Below, one piece after another: positions 12,180 through 24,111 of a DNA stretch of 64,000 nt (the stretch's first letter is position 1; each line of letters opens with the position of its first letter). The notes under the pieces were generated by a model, which saw nothing but the letters and a program-made list of their open reading frames with translations, was not told where the DNA came from and searched no databases. Origin of the DNA: Blastomyces gilchristii SLH14081 (Eukaryota > Ascomycota > Eurotiomycetes > Onygenales > Ajellomycetaceae); the NCBI RefSeq assembly GCF_000003855.2, contig NW_003101682.1, positions 4,327,306-4,391,305 on the forward strand, written 5' to 3'. The position numbers and the translations under genes are program-made.

Positions 12180-12860
12180 ACTGAATTCAATCTATATAAT
12201 TACTAATTCTAAAAACTGTCTTATTAACTGATATCATTCTCTATTGAAAATTATGAATTCTTGTATCTAAATTCTTCTGAATTGACTGAACTAAGTTTCT
12301 TTTATAGTCTTTATTTCTAGTTATATTACTCTCATTGATCACATCACTGAACTTATAAATTAAGGTTTATAAATTAGTCATGATCTGAGAGAACACTGCT
12401 ATCAATTATCTGATATTTAAGAGTTAAGATTTCAGAGTGATTAGATATCAGATATTTAAAAGATTATATAATTATTAATCTTTGAATAAATTTAAAAATT
12501 ATTTTACTAACTCTAACTCACTATTTCAGTAATTGTTTCATAAGTTCAGAGACTTAGAATACTCATTGAGATTAAAAAATTAGAGAAGAAGAGAGAGAAA
12601 GAATTAATAGTAGTAATAGAGAGATTAGTAAGAGTTACAGAGAAAGAAAGAGAATTATCACTATTAACAGATTTCTTATCACTGCTACTCTTATTAACTG
12701 TATTACTAAGAAGTTTAATAAGTATTTTAAATTAATTTATTCTTTTATATATTTTAATGAAAATATACTGTACTTTCTCTCTAACACTGTTAATTAAGTT
12801 TGTGAGATTCTTTATTACTACTTTTTAACTTTTATAATAATTATTAATTAATCTCAAGAT
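12180..12860. other. AT-rich DNA, no recognised feature
   Basis: Very AT-rich, with purine-rich GAGA/AAGA stretches near 12580-12650. I find no domain, terminal repeat or RNA gene here. Confidence 0.5.
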
Positions 12861-13790
12861 CTTCTACTGAATAGCAAGATTTATATTTTTAATATTTAAT
12901 TTTATCTTTTCAATAATGATTTTCTTCTTTATAGTAATTTTCTTCTTTTCAATCTTTAATTTAACTCCTTTAATATTTAACTTAATCTTCTCAAGTTCAA
13001 GTTTAACTTTTTCAGTGAGATTAAGATATATATTTAAGACTTGTAATATAATAGTTATACTTTTCATTTTTTAATTTTCTGCTTTCTGCTGATATATCTT
13101 TACTTTTTTAGTTCACTTCAATAAATTCTTTACTATCTTTAACATGACTGACTTAACTGATTTCTTTATAACTGTTAGAATGATAAGATAAAACTCATGA
13201 ATTCAGATCAGATTTTTGATTTTATTTTTAAATTTATTAGAATATATCACACAATCTTTCTTTTCATAGTTATAGTTTGAATATGACTTTGTACTTTCTT
13301 TAACTTTATCACAAACAGATTCAATATAACAGAGAAAAATATATAAGACATAGTACTTGTATATCATTGACTTACTAGATTTGATAAGAGTATTTAGTCT
13401 ACTTACTATCTCTTTCTCTTGTGCTTTTACTGCTGTTATATATGTACACTTAAGAGTGTCTTCAGTTATTTTAATACTATTATTATTGTTGTTATTATTG
13501 TTGTTATTACTGTTATTACTGCTGTTACTACTGTTACTACTGTTGCTACTGTTACTGCTGTTACTGCTGTTACTGCTATTACTGCTGTTACTACTGCTAC
13601 TGTGACTGTTATTACTACTGCTGTGATTACTGCTGCTATTGTTACTGTTACTACTGTTACTACTACTATTATTACTGTTACTGCTGTTACTACTGCTATT
13701 ATTACTACTACTGGAATTACTGTTACTACTGCTGTTAAATAAAAGAATGAATCACTGACATTCTTAATATAGTATATACATTATATATCT
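12861..13790 (-). pseudogene. Remnant of an Asn/Ser-rich, Lys-rich protein frame
   Basis: On the minus strand one frame can be followed for about 300 codons with only a few stops (TGA at two inner positions and one near the upstream edge, a TAA before the final segment, a TAG at the end), a pattern matching Trp/Gln codon decay. From the N-terminal side it has an Asn/Ser tract of about 85 residues (13476-13737), a mixed middle with Cys and Tyr (about 13080-13475), and a Lys/Ile/Glu-rich stretch of 67 residues (12864-13067) with coiled-coil character. No family is recognised and no start codon can be assigned. The tract could also be a simple repeat that is open by chance, but the openness on both sides of it argues for an old gene. 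Confidence 0.4.
13476..13737. repeat. Imperfect trinucleotide/hexanucleotide repeat (ACTGYT-like)
   Basis: About 260 bp built from TTA, CTG and CTA/ACT triplets. On the minus strand it reads AAC/AGC/AGT (Asn/Ser); on the plus strand it gives Leu-only or Thr/Val/Ala-only frames, which are by-products of the repeat. Confidence 0.9.
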
Positions 13791-14342
13791 TGACATTAGA
13801 ACTTTTAATACTCAAAGCTTTCTATTGCAATTGAAAGAAGACTGCTCTTGCTGAAGATAAAAAGAGCTGAGTGAACAGAAAAAATCAATGTTCATATTAT
13901 ACTATGATTATAAGAAGAAGAAAGAAAGAAAGAAAGAAAAAGAAGATAACAAGTTATTCTTCTTATATATATTATTGATTCATCTTTGCAGATTGTCATG
14001 TAATGAATATAAATATTTTCATATCTTATCTCTGAGTGCAATTAATACATCTGGTAAATTTCACTTATATCTTATTTTCAGAATAAATACTTTCTGCACA
14101 GGCTATCACTGAATGAATTACAGCTATTTTGAATACAAAATTATTTCTATTAATTAGAAACAAGTGTTCAATACACTGTCAGAAATATATTTGCAGAATT
14201 CAAGATAAATAAAAAGATTTTCTGATGCAGTGAAATCAGTGAATTCTTCACAGTTATAACTATACAAATTATAAGATAGAGAACATAACAACTTTCTTAG
14301 TAAATATTAAGATAGGTATATTCTAATTATGTATATTAAAAT
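13791..14342. other. AT-rich DNA with a short GAAA-type microsatellite
   Basis: Contains an (AAGA)n-like tract at about 13911-13942. No gene is recognised. The 13 bases at its right end, 14343-14355, are the target duplication of the chimeric SINE-LINE. Confidence 0.6.
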
Positions 14343-14355
14343 ATATATTAACTAA
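14343..14355. repeat. Target-site duplication of the SINE-LINE chimera, left copy
   Basis: ATATATTAACTAA here and ATATATTAACCAA at 14947-14959: 12 of 13 identical, differing by C/T. Confidence 0.8.
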
Positions 14356-14946
14356 GCCCCGGTGGCCGAATGATTAATGCGACTATTCAGTAGCGTCTTG
14401 GCATGGGAAACCAAGGCATGTGAGTTCGAAACCCGCAGAGAATACATTAAATCTGGAACTCAAGCACCTCAGGTTTCTAATAAATATAGAGGTGTACAAA
14501 TTGCTTCAATAAATCACTCTATGTTTGTGAGCTGAGAAGTTATTATTGCATGTATCTAATTGTCACTTCTTTGTATTTTCCTATGTTCTTGTTATTTTGA
14601 CATGATCTCAACACCTGTATTTCCTTCTGTATAATCAACACTTGACCTGTAATTCTTTCTATCTATCTATTTAATGTATCTATCTTTAAGACTGTGTTCT
14701 CTTTTCCTTTGTCATGATATTGTCAAATGGTTTCAAAGTATCAGAAGATGTTAAGACACTGCAATTTGTAAACAGTTTTTGTATTCTGGGCTGGAATTTT
14801 CTGATTTTGCATATCTGAAATTGGTAAATGTATAATAGTTAACTTTACAGTTATAGGAAAAACCCTGAGAACTTTTAGTTCTCAGGTAGATGTCATAGTC
14901 TCTGACTGCATACATCTATAATTGAAGAAGAATAATAATAATAATA
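14356..14946 (+). mobile_element. Chimeric retroposon: tRNA-derived SINE head joined to a LINE 3' tail
   Basis: Bases 14356 to about 14650 match the two SINEs at 24083-24464 and 47269-47647 (both minus): a tRNA-like head GCCCCGGTGGCCGAATG... with box B GAGTTCGAAACCC, then the SINE body to ...CACTTGACCTGTA. From about 14651 the sequence switches to the last ~296 bases of the LINE family (compare 40085-40373 and, reversed, 33332-33625) and ends in the LINE's (TAA)n tail. The last ~60 bases of the normal SINE are absent. The whole 591-bp unit is flanked by a 13-bp duplication, so it integrated as one reverse transcript. It has no coding capacity. Confidence 0.85.
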
Positions 14947-14959
14947 ATATATTAACCAA

Positions 14960-16358
14960 TTTATATATAACTTTAGAAAAACTAAATATATTGAAATAGA
15001 AATAAGTTGTGTTAAAACTCTCTATATCACTGATCTGTCTTTCACTGAAAGTACTGCTGAAAACTTTATCGTTTTCTATATCTCAATTCATGCATCTTTC
15101 ATCAGATATCTTTTTTTAACTTTTGAGATATTCTGAATTACTCCTGCAAAGTCATCTCTAGCTATTTACTGATATTCAGAAACATCACTTATAAGATTTT
15201 GAAAGATAAGAATTTTTTATCATTACAGTATGACTGCAGTGAAGTTTTTATTTATATCAGTATTATTAAATATTTTAATCTGAGTTATCAGATTTGCATA
15301 TATCACTAATTTTCAGAATCAGTTTCTAGCTTGTCAAACTAATGATAATTAAACCTATATTTCATATATCATTGTCCTCACTCAGAGAATTGATCAAAGT
15401 TAATAATTTCTCACACTCAGTAAAAAATCAGAAAGAACTTTTCAGTGATGAATAAATTACAGAAGTATTCAAAGATGATTGATTCTTCAAAGTAGTTATA
15501 CAATCTGATTACTACTGAACTTTCTCTGCTCTTTATCTTCTCTCATTGAACATGATTTTATATTAATAAATAATTAGCTAAGTTGGTCAAAAAGAATTTA
15601 ATATCTCACTGAAAAGTTTCAAATTCTTCTAAGATATCTCATTAAAAAGTTAATATATTTGCTAAATTCTAATACTACTTGTCTTCATTTCTTTGAGAGT
15701 TCAGAACTTTCATGGTTTAATCACATTCAGCATCATCATTCTGCTGAATGAAAAGATATATAATGTTTTATTGTTTGTTTTGATCACACTTGCAGCTGTC
15801 CAATTCAAATTTTCTATATTAAAAGAAAGAAAATATATTCATTTTATCTTCAGATGCAGACACTGCTCTGTCAGCTGAATTTCCTTCTCATACATTTCTG
15901 TATTCAGATACCAGGTTCAGTTATGCCTTTTTAATGAACTGCTTAATATCAGTGATGAGTTTGACTCCTTCTCACCTGGCTGATATTTATCATTACTGTC
16001 ATTATATTCATTCGATGTTCAGATATATCAATATCGGATTTCTTTTGAAATTAGTGATTTGTCTCATTAAACCTATCAGATTAGAGAGATTAGAGAGATG
16101 TAGTAGAGTAGAATTCATAGCAATCTTCATTTTCAGAATCTTGATAGAACTATGACAAACATGTAATATGAATAGAAATATAGTGGTTTGATTCTTAATA
16201 TTAAACTGATGTAGATTGTCGCTGATTACAGCTCTTATTAATATATATCTTTTTAGTAATTCAATCTCATCTCTTTATTTTATCAAGATCACTCATTCAC
16301 TTTATTCATATCTTTTTAACTATGCAACTTTTTTCTACAAATCATATCAGAAAGTAAA
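14960..16358. other. AT-rich DNA upstream of the transposase-like remnant
   Basis: No recognised gene. Two small plus-strand frames (15693-15878 and 15934-16155) match nothing I know. The stretch is probably the 5' flank or non-coding part of the element containing the 16359-20274 remnant, but no terminal repeat was identified. Confidence 0.4.
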
Positions 16359-19300
16359 ATGTCATGTCTGTTTAATCAAAATTTAAAACACTATCTGCTA
16401 TCTGTCTCTAGGCAAGAATCTGGGGATGATCAATACCTCCCTTTTTTGGAAACTGCAAATGAAGATTTCGCTGACAGTGATTCAGATATTGATGCTCTCA
16501 GTGAAGAAGCATTGCTATTCTCAGTAAGTTTATCACTTTTGATGTCTCTATTATTATAAAAACTAACATTCTCTAACAACAGAGTCATATAATGAGAATA
16601 CTGCTGATAATGTCGAGCATATTAAGTGACTTTTGAAAGCAGCTGCTGAGAAGAATATTTCTGAAAATGATAATCAAGAGAATTCTGATGAGTCAGTTAC
16701 TGATAATATTGAAATGCTAGCTACTGATGCAATTGCTGTTGCTATTACTGATCAATCTATTAATTTTGATTCAGCAATTGATATTCCTCATAAACATAGT
16801 AACTTCAAAATGAAATCATTTGTTCTGACAATGAGACTCTGAACTGAAGAGTCAGGTATTTTCTGAAAAAACTACAAATCATTAATACAAATTCTGTGTT
16901 TATTGAAGAATACATTATCAATAAGTCTGCTCTCAGAAGGCCTCTCAACTCTGAAAAAGCAATGCAGAGCACAATTTCTAATTTTATCAGTCAAGAAAAC
17001 CACAATTTCAATAGTGTCATCAATGTAAATGCTAATACTGAGTTCTGCTCAGAAAAATCTCACTGAATTCTTCATGAGATCACTCTACTTTCAAAATTCA
17101 ATTCTTTTGATATCTGCTCTTCTCAAATCCTCAACTTTCCAGTGATCAATGCATATAGAAATAACAGAAATTCTTAACAATCTTACAGAGTTATGATAGT
17201 CTCACAGTTGAGAGAGCTCAGTCAAATATTGTTCTGATGACTTCACATAATATTCATCAAATAAACCTATTCTTTCTTTCAATTTTATTCAGTATTGCTG
17301 TGAAAATCTTGAATGCTTTTATAAATCAGAGTTGAATGATATATCTCATATTGAAAGAGTGTATTTTGTCAGATATAATCACTGACATTCAGATATGAGA
17401 CCTCATATAATAGTTCTGAAAGTTTAAGAAGCTGTTCACTATACTTTATACACTGTAAAAAGATTACTGTTCTTGAATTCATTATTTAGCTTCTTCGAAA
17501 TAATCACAATGAAGAATGAGATGAAATATATCTCAATTACTCAAGTTCTCAATCAACTTAATGTTCATATAAATATAGTATTTGAATCAGATTCTGATCT
17601 GCCAGTATATAAGAGTCAAGATCAGTATTTTCTTCATTGAGTCATGAGAATCAAAACTGAAGTTGTTGACATATAGTCATATTGCAAATCTTTCCTAATT
17701 TAGACTGAGTTGAAAATTGCAGCACATAGTTGAGATCTTTTGAAAAGCATGTTTTACTCTAATATACAAGTTGATTCCCTGTCATATCAAGTATTTATTG
17801 ATGCATTTGATTTATATCAGAACATGTGCTGATTTATATCAGAACATGTACTGAAGCTTGATAAGTTTTTATATAATTTCAGCACTGAGTGCTGTTGAGT
17901 AGTCAAAGTAAAACAATATTTTTATTCTAATCTTTGATTCTTATAATATCAATTTTTCTGATACTGTTACTGCATTATCATATGACTTATCTGCATTGAA
18001 GTACAAGAGAGTTATGATGAATATCAGTGAAGAAAAGATGAGAATTATTACATCTTGCATTGTATTTCTTGAAGATATACTCCAGTAAAATAGCAATGCA
18101 GGAATTAAAGAATTAATTACAACAAGATTATACTGAAGCTGCTTTCTTAATGATAAAAATCAGCTGAATCTGAACTATAATCTATATAATAATAGCTGAT
18201 TTCATTATCATATGCAACATCTTCAGTCTAAACTGAATGATCTGCTGAATTTCACACACAGAGAGTTAATGTGTCAAGAGTAGAGTATAATAGCACAGAC
18301 AGTGTCTATTTTTCAAATATACTTAAGTTTGCATTTGATCTTCTTTTTTTCTTCTGATTCATGTTATAGTGAGTTCACTGAAATGTCAGAAATTTCATAC
18401 TTATTACTGATCTGCTCTGTTTTATTATTATATAATCAGCTAGCATACTTCTCAATATTGCAGTCATTTTCTTTTTCTTTTAATTGAAATCATTTACAGT
18501 TGCTGATTACTTATCTTAAGAAGTATCAACTTTAGAAGCATGTCTGAGCCTTAATTATTATATCTCTTATCTTGCAGTGTGAGCTTAGAGAGAAATGACT
18601 TAGTTTAGTAATTAAGTAGATCATTTCTATAACATTTTCAGCAATAAATCAATCACTCATTGATCTTATTATTCAGATATATACAGCTATTACAAGAAGT
18701 AATAGTCTATTAATGTCTCAATTATCAAGAGAAAATGATTCTGAATTGACTTATTAAATCATACTAAGAGCTCACTGATAACTATAATGTCTTATTGAAG
18801 CAGTAGTCAGAGTAGTCATGATATTTAAGCTATCTCAAGCTGGTTCAGTTATTAGTCATCAGTTATTCTCTGCTTCAACTATGAGCACTGTCATTACATA
18901 TATCAGGAATTATACAAAAAAAGTAAACCTTATATAGCATATGAAAAAATGACTGAATATGTATATTAATTTACACTATATTGAGCAGATTAAAGAATAT
19001 ACAGTATTTAAGAACTGCAATATTCTAATAGAAGAGAATAAGTATTAAAACTATAAGAATCTAGTGCAGTGAATAAATCATTGAGATGTGAAAAAGACAC
19101 TGCTTCTACAGAAGAGCTTTCAATGAACTTTATAACTAGTATTAAGAGATTTATTTGATAGCTCTGATATACACCTAGCACAGAAGATTCAAGATTTATA
19201 TACAGCTTATTCATTACTATTTAATAATCTACTGAGAATGAATAAAGAAGCTGAAGATGAGAATGATAATTCACTGAACTACTCTATTAAGTTAAAGTCA

Positions 19301-20274
19301 ATAAAAGATTATATTGCTCTGAAGATTTTTAATCATCTATCATTAAGTAAGATATCAGAGAAAGTCAGTATATAATTTACAAATCTCTTCAAGCTTGAAT
19401 TACTTCATTCATTTCTTAATAAGCTATGAGAATTCTATGACACTGATTAAAATAAGCTCTCAGTTTTGAAATCAGGTCACTATTCAATACTTTTCTATAA
19501 TAAGTTAATATTCTCAGTTCAATATGTCTATTCAATCAATCAATCAATTAATCAATTAATCAGTCACTGACTTACTAATATATAAATCAGAGATCACATT
19601 CACTGAATCTCTCTTATGAAAGAAAATATCATTCAATATTAAGAGACACAGCTTGACTGAATTATAATCATATTTATTCATAAAATAAGAGAAGTTAAGT
19701 GAATTTTCTTTACACTTATTTCTCTATATTATATCATGCATAATTACCTACTGAATCTGCTGATTTTACAAGAGTATTCTGATAATTACACTATTATCAG
19801 ACTGTCAGTGATTCAAAAGATAGCATTATATAACATTTTAATACAGAATAGTGATGGAAATGAGGATTGTTTAATATATGAGTCTCAGATAATAAGATAT
19901 TTACATTATAATTAAGATATCTCATTTCTTTAGATGAAATAGATAGTTGATGAATAGCAGCAGTTGTACTGAGTAATAGATAACTAGTTTAATAGTATTA
20001 GTTTTACTAATAGAAGAGTATACAGTGTCTTATAGTATCTTAATAGTACTCTGATAATAATATCTGTTAATTACAGAGTTACTGAGTAGTATTACAATAA
20101 TATTAAGAAGCTCTGCACTATCTCAACATTATCTTAACATTTAATATTCAGTGATATGTTGCTGAATATAATGATAAAACATGTGTTACAATTGATGACA
20201 CGTGACACAGGTGAAATGATGAATTCACAGTGTAATCACTGTAAATTAACTCTACATTCTTCTCATATGAATAT
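16359..20274 (+). pseudogene. Decayed gene for a large fungal transposase-like protein
   Basis: Starts with ATG at 16359. Exon 1 (55 codons, acidic: DFADSDSDIDALSEEAL) ends at a GTAAGT donor at 16524; a 61-bp intron with branch-like CTAAC and acceptor AG at 16584 keeps the frame. From there a frame can be followed to the Copia-2 insertion, with shifts and many TGA-for-Trp codons. Recognisable pieces are VFIDAFDLYQNM (about 17790), a run of Leu/Trp-rich segments (18300-18500), VARSNSLLMS-like ITRSNSLLMSQLS (about 18690-18725), and NCNILIEENKY...NYKNLVQW (about 19016-19075) followed by VKKTLLLQKSFQ. From memory these resemble a family of ~900-residue fungal hypothetical proteins carrying FGLYRN, GDMPQQ and GEDKHRW motifs that multiply in ascomycete genomes and are probably transposases (KDZ/Plavaka-like). 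That assignment is inference. The ORF is cut by Copia-2 near its 3' end, at ...HSSHMNI. Confidence 0.5.
16524..16584 (+). other. Probable spliceosomal intron in the transposase-like remnant
   Basis: GTAAGT donor, CTAAC about 10 bases before the acceptor, and AG acceptor; 61 bp. The acceptor two bases upstream (16582) would break the frame. Confidence 0.6.
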
Positions 20275-20392
20275 TGTGAGATGGTTAATCTGTTGTATTT
20301 ATATAAGAAGAGCTAGCTATATATATATTACATATGAGATCACGTGTAGGCGGAGTGATCACTATGCCAACGTCACTGAGATGAACGCTACA
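20275..20392 (-). repeat. Copia-2 3' LTR
   Basis: 118 bp, plus-strand TGTGAGATGG...GCTACA; the reverse complement matches the Copia-1 LTRs. Confidence 0.88.
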
Positions 20393-20409
20393 CTTTCTCT
20401 CTCATTGTT

Positions 20410-22581
20410 ATATGAGATCTTAAATATGATAAAAAAATCAATTATCTCTTGCAAATCTAGCTATGTCATTCTCAAATTCATTCAAATCATGCTATCTGTA
20501 TTAAGTTTGAGTATTTCATCTCTCTTCATCTATAAAGCCTAGTACATCAAGAAATCAATGAAATGTAATTATACTCAAGAGTTTAGTCAATTTATCTGCT
20601 ACTATTTCTTCAGTTGAGATGTAATTGATTGAGATTATATCATTATTAAACTGACTGTGAGTGTAATAGAATTAAGTGTTGATATGCTTACTTCTCACAT
20701 TGATTACAGTCACTGTAGCAAGATCAATCACTCTCTTATTACCTGTCTTAATTAACAGAGAGTCTTCAGTTTTTAACAAAGTCTAGATTTATCATTATAC
20801 TTCTTAATCATATTACTTTATATACAGCTTCACTCAATATCATATATTCAGTCTTATTAGAGCTTAAGAATACATACAGTTATGTGCTTAATTATTGTGA
20901 AATCAGTGCATTTCTCAATTTGAAGATCTAACTGAATATAGATTTATAATCATTATTTAACAGATTAACTTAATTGAAATTCATATATCTGACTAATATA
21001 TATATCATGTTCAGAAATTTATTCTCAGATTCTTCATCATTCTTTATATAGAATATATCAATCTCACATATTTCTTTCAAATAGTAATTATAAGCTTGAT
21101 TCTTGATATATAAGAAATAGATTTATCTATATCTTATCACATCATTCATAATTAATATATAATATTTATTACTCTGCTACAATTCAACAGAGTAATCTGT
21201 AGACTCACTCAATGTTAACTCATCATCTTCAAGATTAATATGAATCCGCTTCATTGACCGTACAGCTCATAGCATGAAGATGATTAAGTATTTACATGTC
21301 ATACCTGCTTTAATGCAGGTGTTGCAAAAGAAATTGGTCTTGATATCTTTAATATGAATGTCAGATAGTGAATTCTTTATCAATGCTATAATAGCTCACG
21401 CATGTGTATATTTCAGATCAATATGTCACTCAGTAAGTGTTTTCACAGTTGTAAGTGATTCTTGAGATTGAGGTTGATCATTGATGAGATTATTATCATT
21501 AATAGTGATTATAGCTTTAGCTTAGTCATTATTATATACATATGATTTCATTGTGAACTAGACTGCTTTAGAGTCATGATGTATATTAACTTCTAACATT
21601 CTGTCAACTATTTTATCAATTGAGTTCTGAGATATATGAATTGCAGTGAAAATCACTTCATTTAACACTTTAAGAATGAAATAGAACAGAGTGTTCAAGC
21701 ATGAAAGCTTATATTAAAAACTCTAGTTCTTCAACCTGATAAATGACAATAGATTGACTGTGAGATTGAGAATATAATGAATATCACAGATAGTGATATC
21801 TCTCTCTTCAGATTCTAGACAAAGATTGCTGATTTCTTTGATATGACTGTAATCTTCATTCACTGTATAAATCTTCATATTGCAATTTGTATATTTTCTG
21901 CTGAATAAGAGACTGTTTTTCACCTGTCATGTGGAAACTCACACATGTGTCAAGAAACTAAGACTTACTTGTTATATTAATAGTTGCTGAAAATGCAATC
22001 ACTGTGTTAACAGCTGCAGATTATGAGATTATAAGATTAGAGAATTTCTTCTTCTTATCATCTTTGTTCTTCTTTTTACTCTTCTGCTTGCCGCACTCAC
22101 TGGCACTGACATTACTGTTATTTTTCTTCTCAGATGTGATGATATATTTCTTGTTTAACTCATGCCACAGTTCAGTAGCAAGTTCAAAATGCAGATATCA
22201 ACAGATGTTTTTTCAGTGTCATCTCAAACTGTATATCTCATATTTGAAACTTCATACAGACAATGTAGTGAGAGTTATAATAGCTATATTAACTCACTGA
22301 GATGTAGAATGTTTATTCTTGAACTTACTTATACAATTTGTCAACTGCTTTATAAGAGTATTAATATCAATATTGTATATTGAGTTCTGATCACATGTGT
22401 AGAAATTGTCTAAATATATTTTAATAAAAGGTTTTTGATGATTCTTCAGACTAATAAGAAAGAGATCGTGATAGAAGTTCTCTGAGTTATTTATTAATTT
22501 CTTATAACATGTAACTAGATAATGCAATCTTCTCTGAAATACTACATAATTATTATCCTTGATATGCAAGATGATCAATTC
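20410..22581 (-). pseudogene. Copia-2 gag-pol remnant, 3' portion
   Basis: Minus-strand frames match Copia-1: 22294-22587 (gag segment MKELIILHIKDNN...) equals Copia-1 about 2100-2390, and 21723-21923 (NLTVNLLSFIRLKN) equals the protease/GAG-pre segment. The segment next to the deletion joins the integrase N-terminal part directly to RNase H sequence at about 21080-21090. Trp codons are TGA. A copy without RT could only ever have moved in trans. Confidence 0.8.
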
Positions 22582-22586
22582 TTTCA

Positions 22587-22858
22587 TGTAAGAGGCCTAC
22601 GCCGAATAGATAAGTATTAGTATATAGATCTTATATAACAAAAGTGGAAAACATTAGAGAAGGAAAAAAGAGAAAGTGCGGGAATCAGTAATCAGAGTGA
22701 ATATTTACATGCATATACAGTGAAGCTTCAGAGCAGAAGAATAGAAATTCTGTGAATTCTTCAGTCTAGAATTTATGACTGAGAATTGAAGCTTTCAGCA
22801 GACATCTATGAAGTGTAATGAAATAGTCTATATAACTGATGAGGCGCAGCCTGTCACA
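22587..22858 (-). repeat. Gypsy-B 3' LTR
   Basis: 272 bp, plus-strand TGTAAGAGGCC...CTGTCACA; pairs with 28346-28618. Confidence 0.9.
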
Positions 22859-23039
22859 TTAGCTTCTTCTTTTCAGAAGTGAGATTGCATGTAGTTCTCA
22901 TCAATCAAGAGCTGCTGTTTCAGATAATATGAAGCTCAGAGTTTAAATCAGATGATTATAGCTGACCTATTTCACAAGATATTATCAGCTGCAGCTGTGA
23001 AAACTCTTATTAAGAATATCTTTAATCTCTTGTTTGAGT

Positions 23040-24080
23040 TTATTATCTTCTTCTACGACCCCTAGTGACTGTCAGTTGAAAGTCATTTGAGAAGAGAATG
23101 AATCAGTAACAGTGCAGTGAAGCAAGCTTGTATAAAAGACATTATGAATCTCTGATAATATATTAAGACAGTAGTTATAACTGTCTAGAACTTCTATCAC
23201 TTTGTATTTAATATAATAATAGTTCAGTGTATAAGATGAGTGTGTGATCTGTATATTTTTAAGATTCAATCACATCAGATCTTCTATCTCATATTGCTCA
23301 GTGAGGTCTCAGCAGACATTGATTTGATCTTCTTAATCTTATTTAGTGCTTATTATGAAGACTTCTGCTTAGTTGTGAGTATCTCAGAGTTTTGTTACTA
23401 TATTATCAGTGATCTGAATTGAACTGTAAGAGTTCAGTGTGAACTGTGTGATCTTTAGAAGATTTCACTCTTTCATGTGATAACTGTGTATAAGAAAGAA
23501 TGAGCTTACATCTGTTGAAACAGCATCTTGTTCATTGATTATGACTTTAGTATGTAGAAGAAGAGTATGTCAGTCATCTTATGTATAGTTATAGAACTTA
23601 TAAAGCAAATTCTTCACTGTCTGAATTGTTTATTCTGATACATTATCAGTCTCAGAGTGATAAGCAGTTGATAAGTAATGTGTGATTATGAGAATCTGAC
23701 AGATTCTTGTTCAGAGAGTGCTTATAAATTAACAGTCTTAGTCAGATATAATAGATCTTCATAACTTATACATCTGATAGAATGAACTCTGTAAGAAGGC
23801 TTCAGTGACTTGTTCAGCATTCATCTTATTATAAGAGTTCAATATTATATCTTTGCTTAATCAGTCAATGATTACCAGGACATTTCTACAATTCTTACTC
23901 TCAGAGAGATTGACAGTGAAGTCAATTATCACATCTTATCAGATTCTATCAGATATATCAAGCAGTTTCAGTAGGCCTTTTTCATAATCTTTTCATGAGA
24001 TGATAGAGAAACAATAGTTGCAGTTTCAGACAAAGTGTCTGATACTGTTTAATATCTCAGATCAGTACAATTCTTGAGAG

Positions 24081-24111
<31 letters not shown>

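Noticed and set aside
13470..13740. CRISPR-like array
   Set aside because: No constant repeats with unique spacers; it is a trinucleotide repeat in a eukaryotic genome.
13357..13742. Plus-strand Leu-only and Thr/Val/Ala-only frames
   Set aside because: They are translations of the ACTGYT-like simple repeat; the minus-strand Asn/Ser frame is the only one that stays open into non-repetitive flanks.
14356..14440. Functional tRNA gene
   Set aside because: The tRNA-like sequence is shared with two SINEs carrying bodies, tails and target duplications, and no convincing anticodon stem-loop is maintained across copies.
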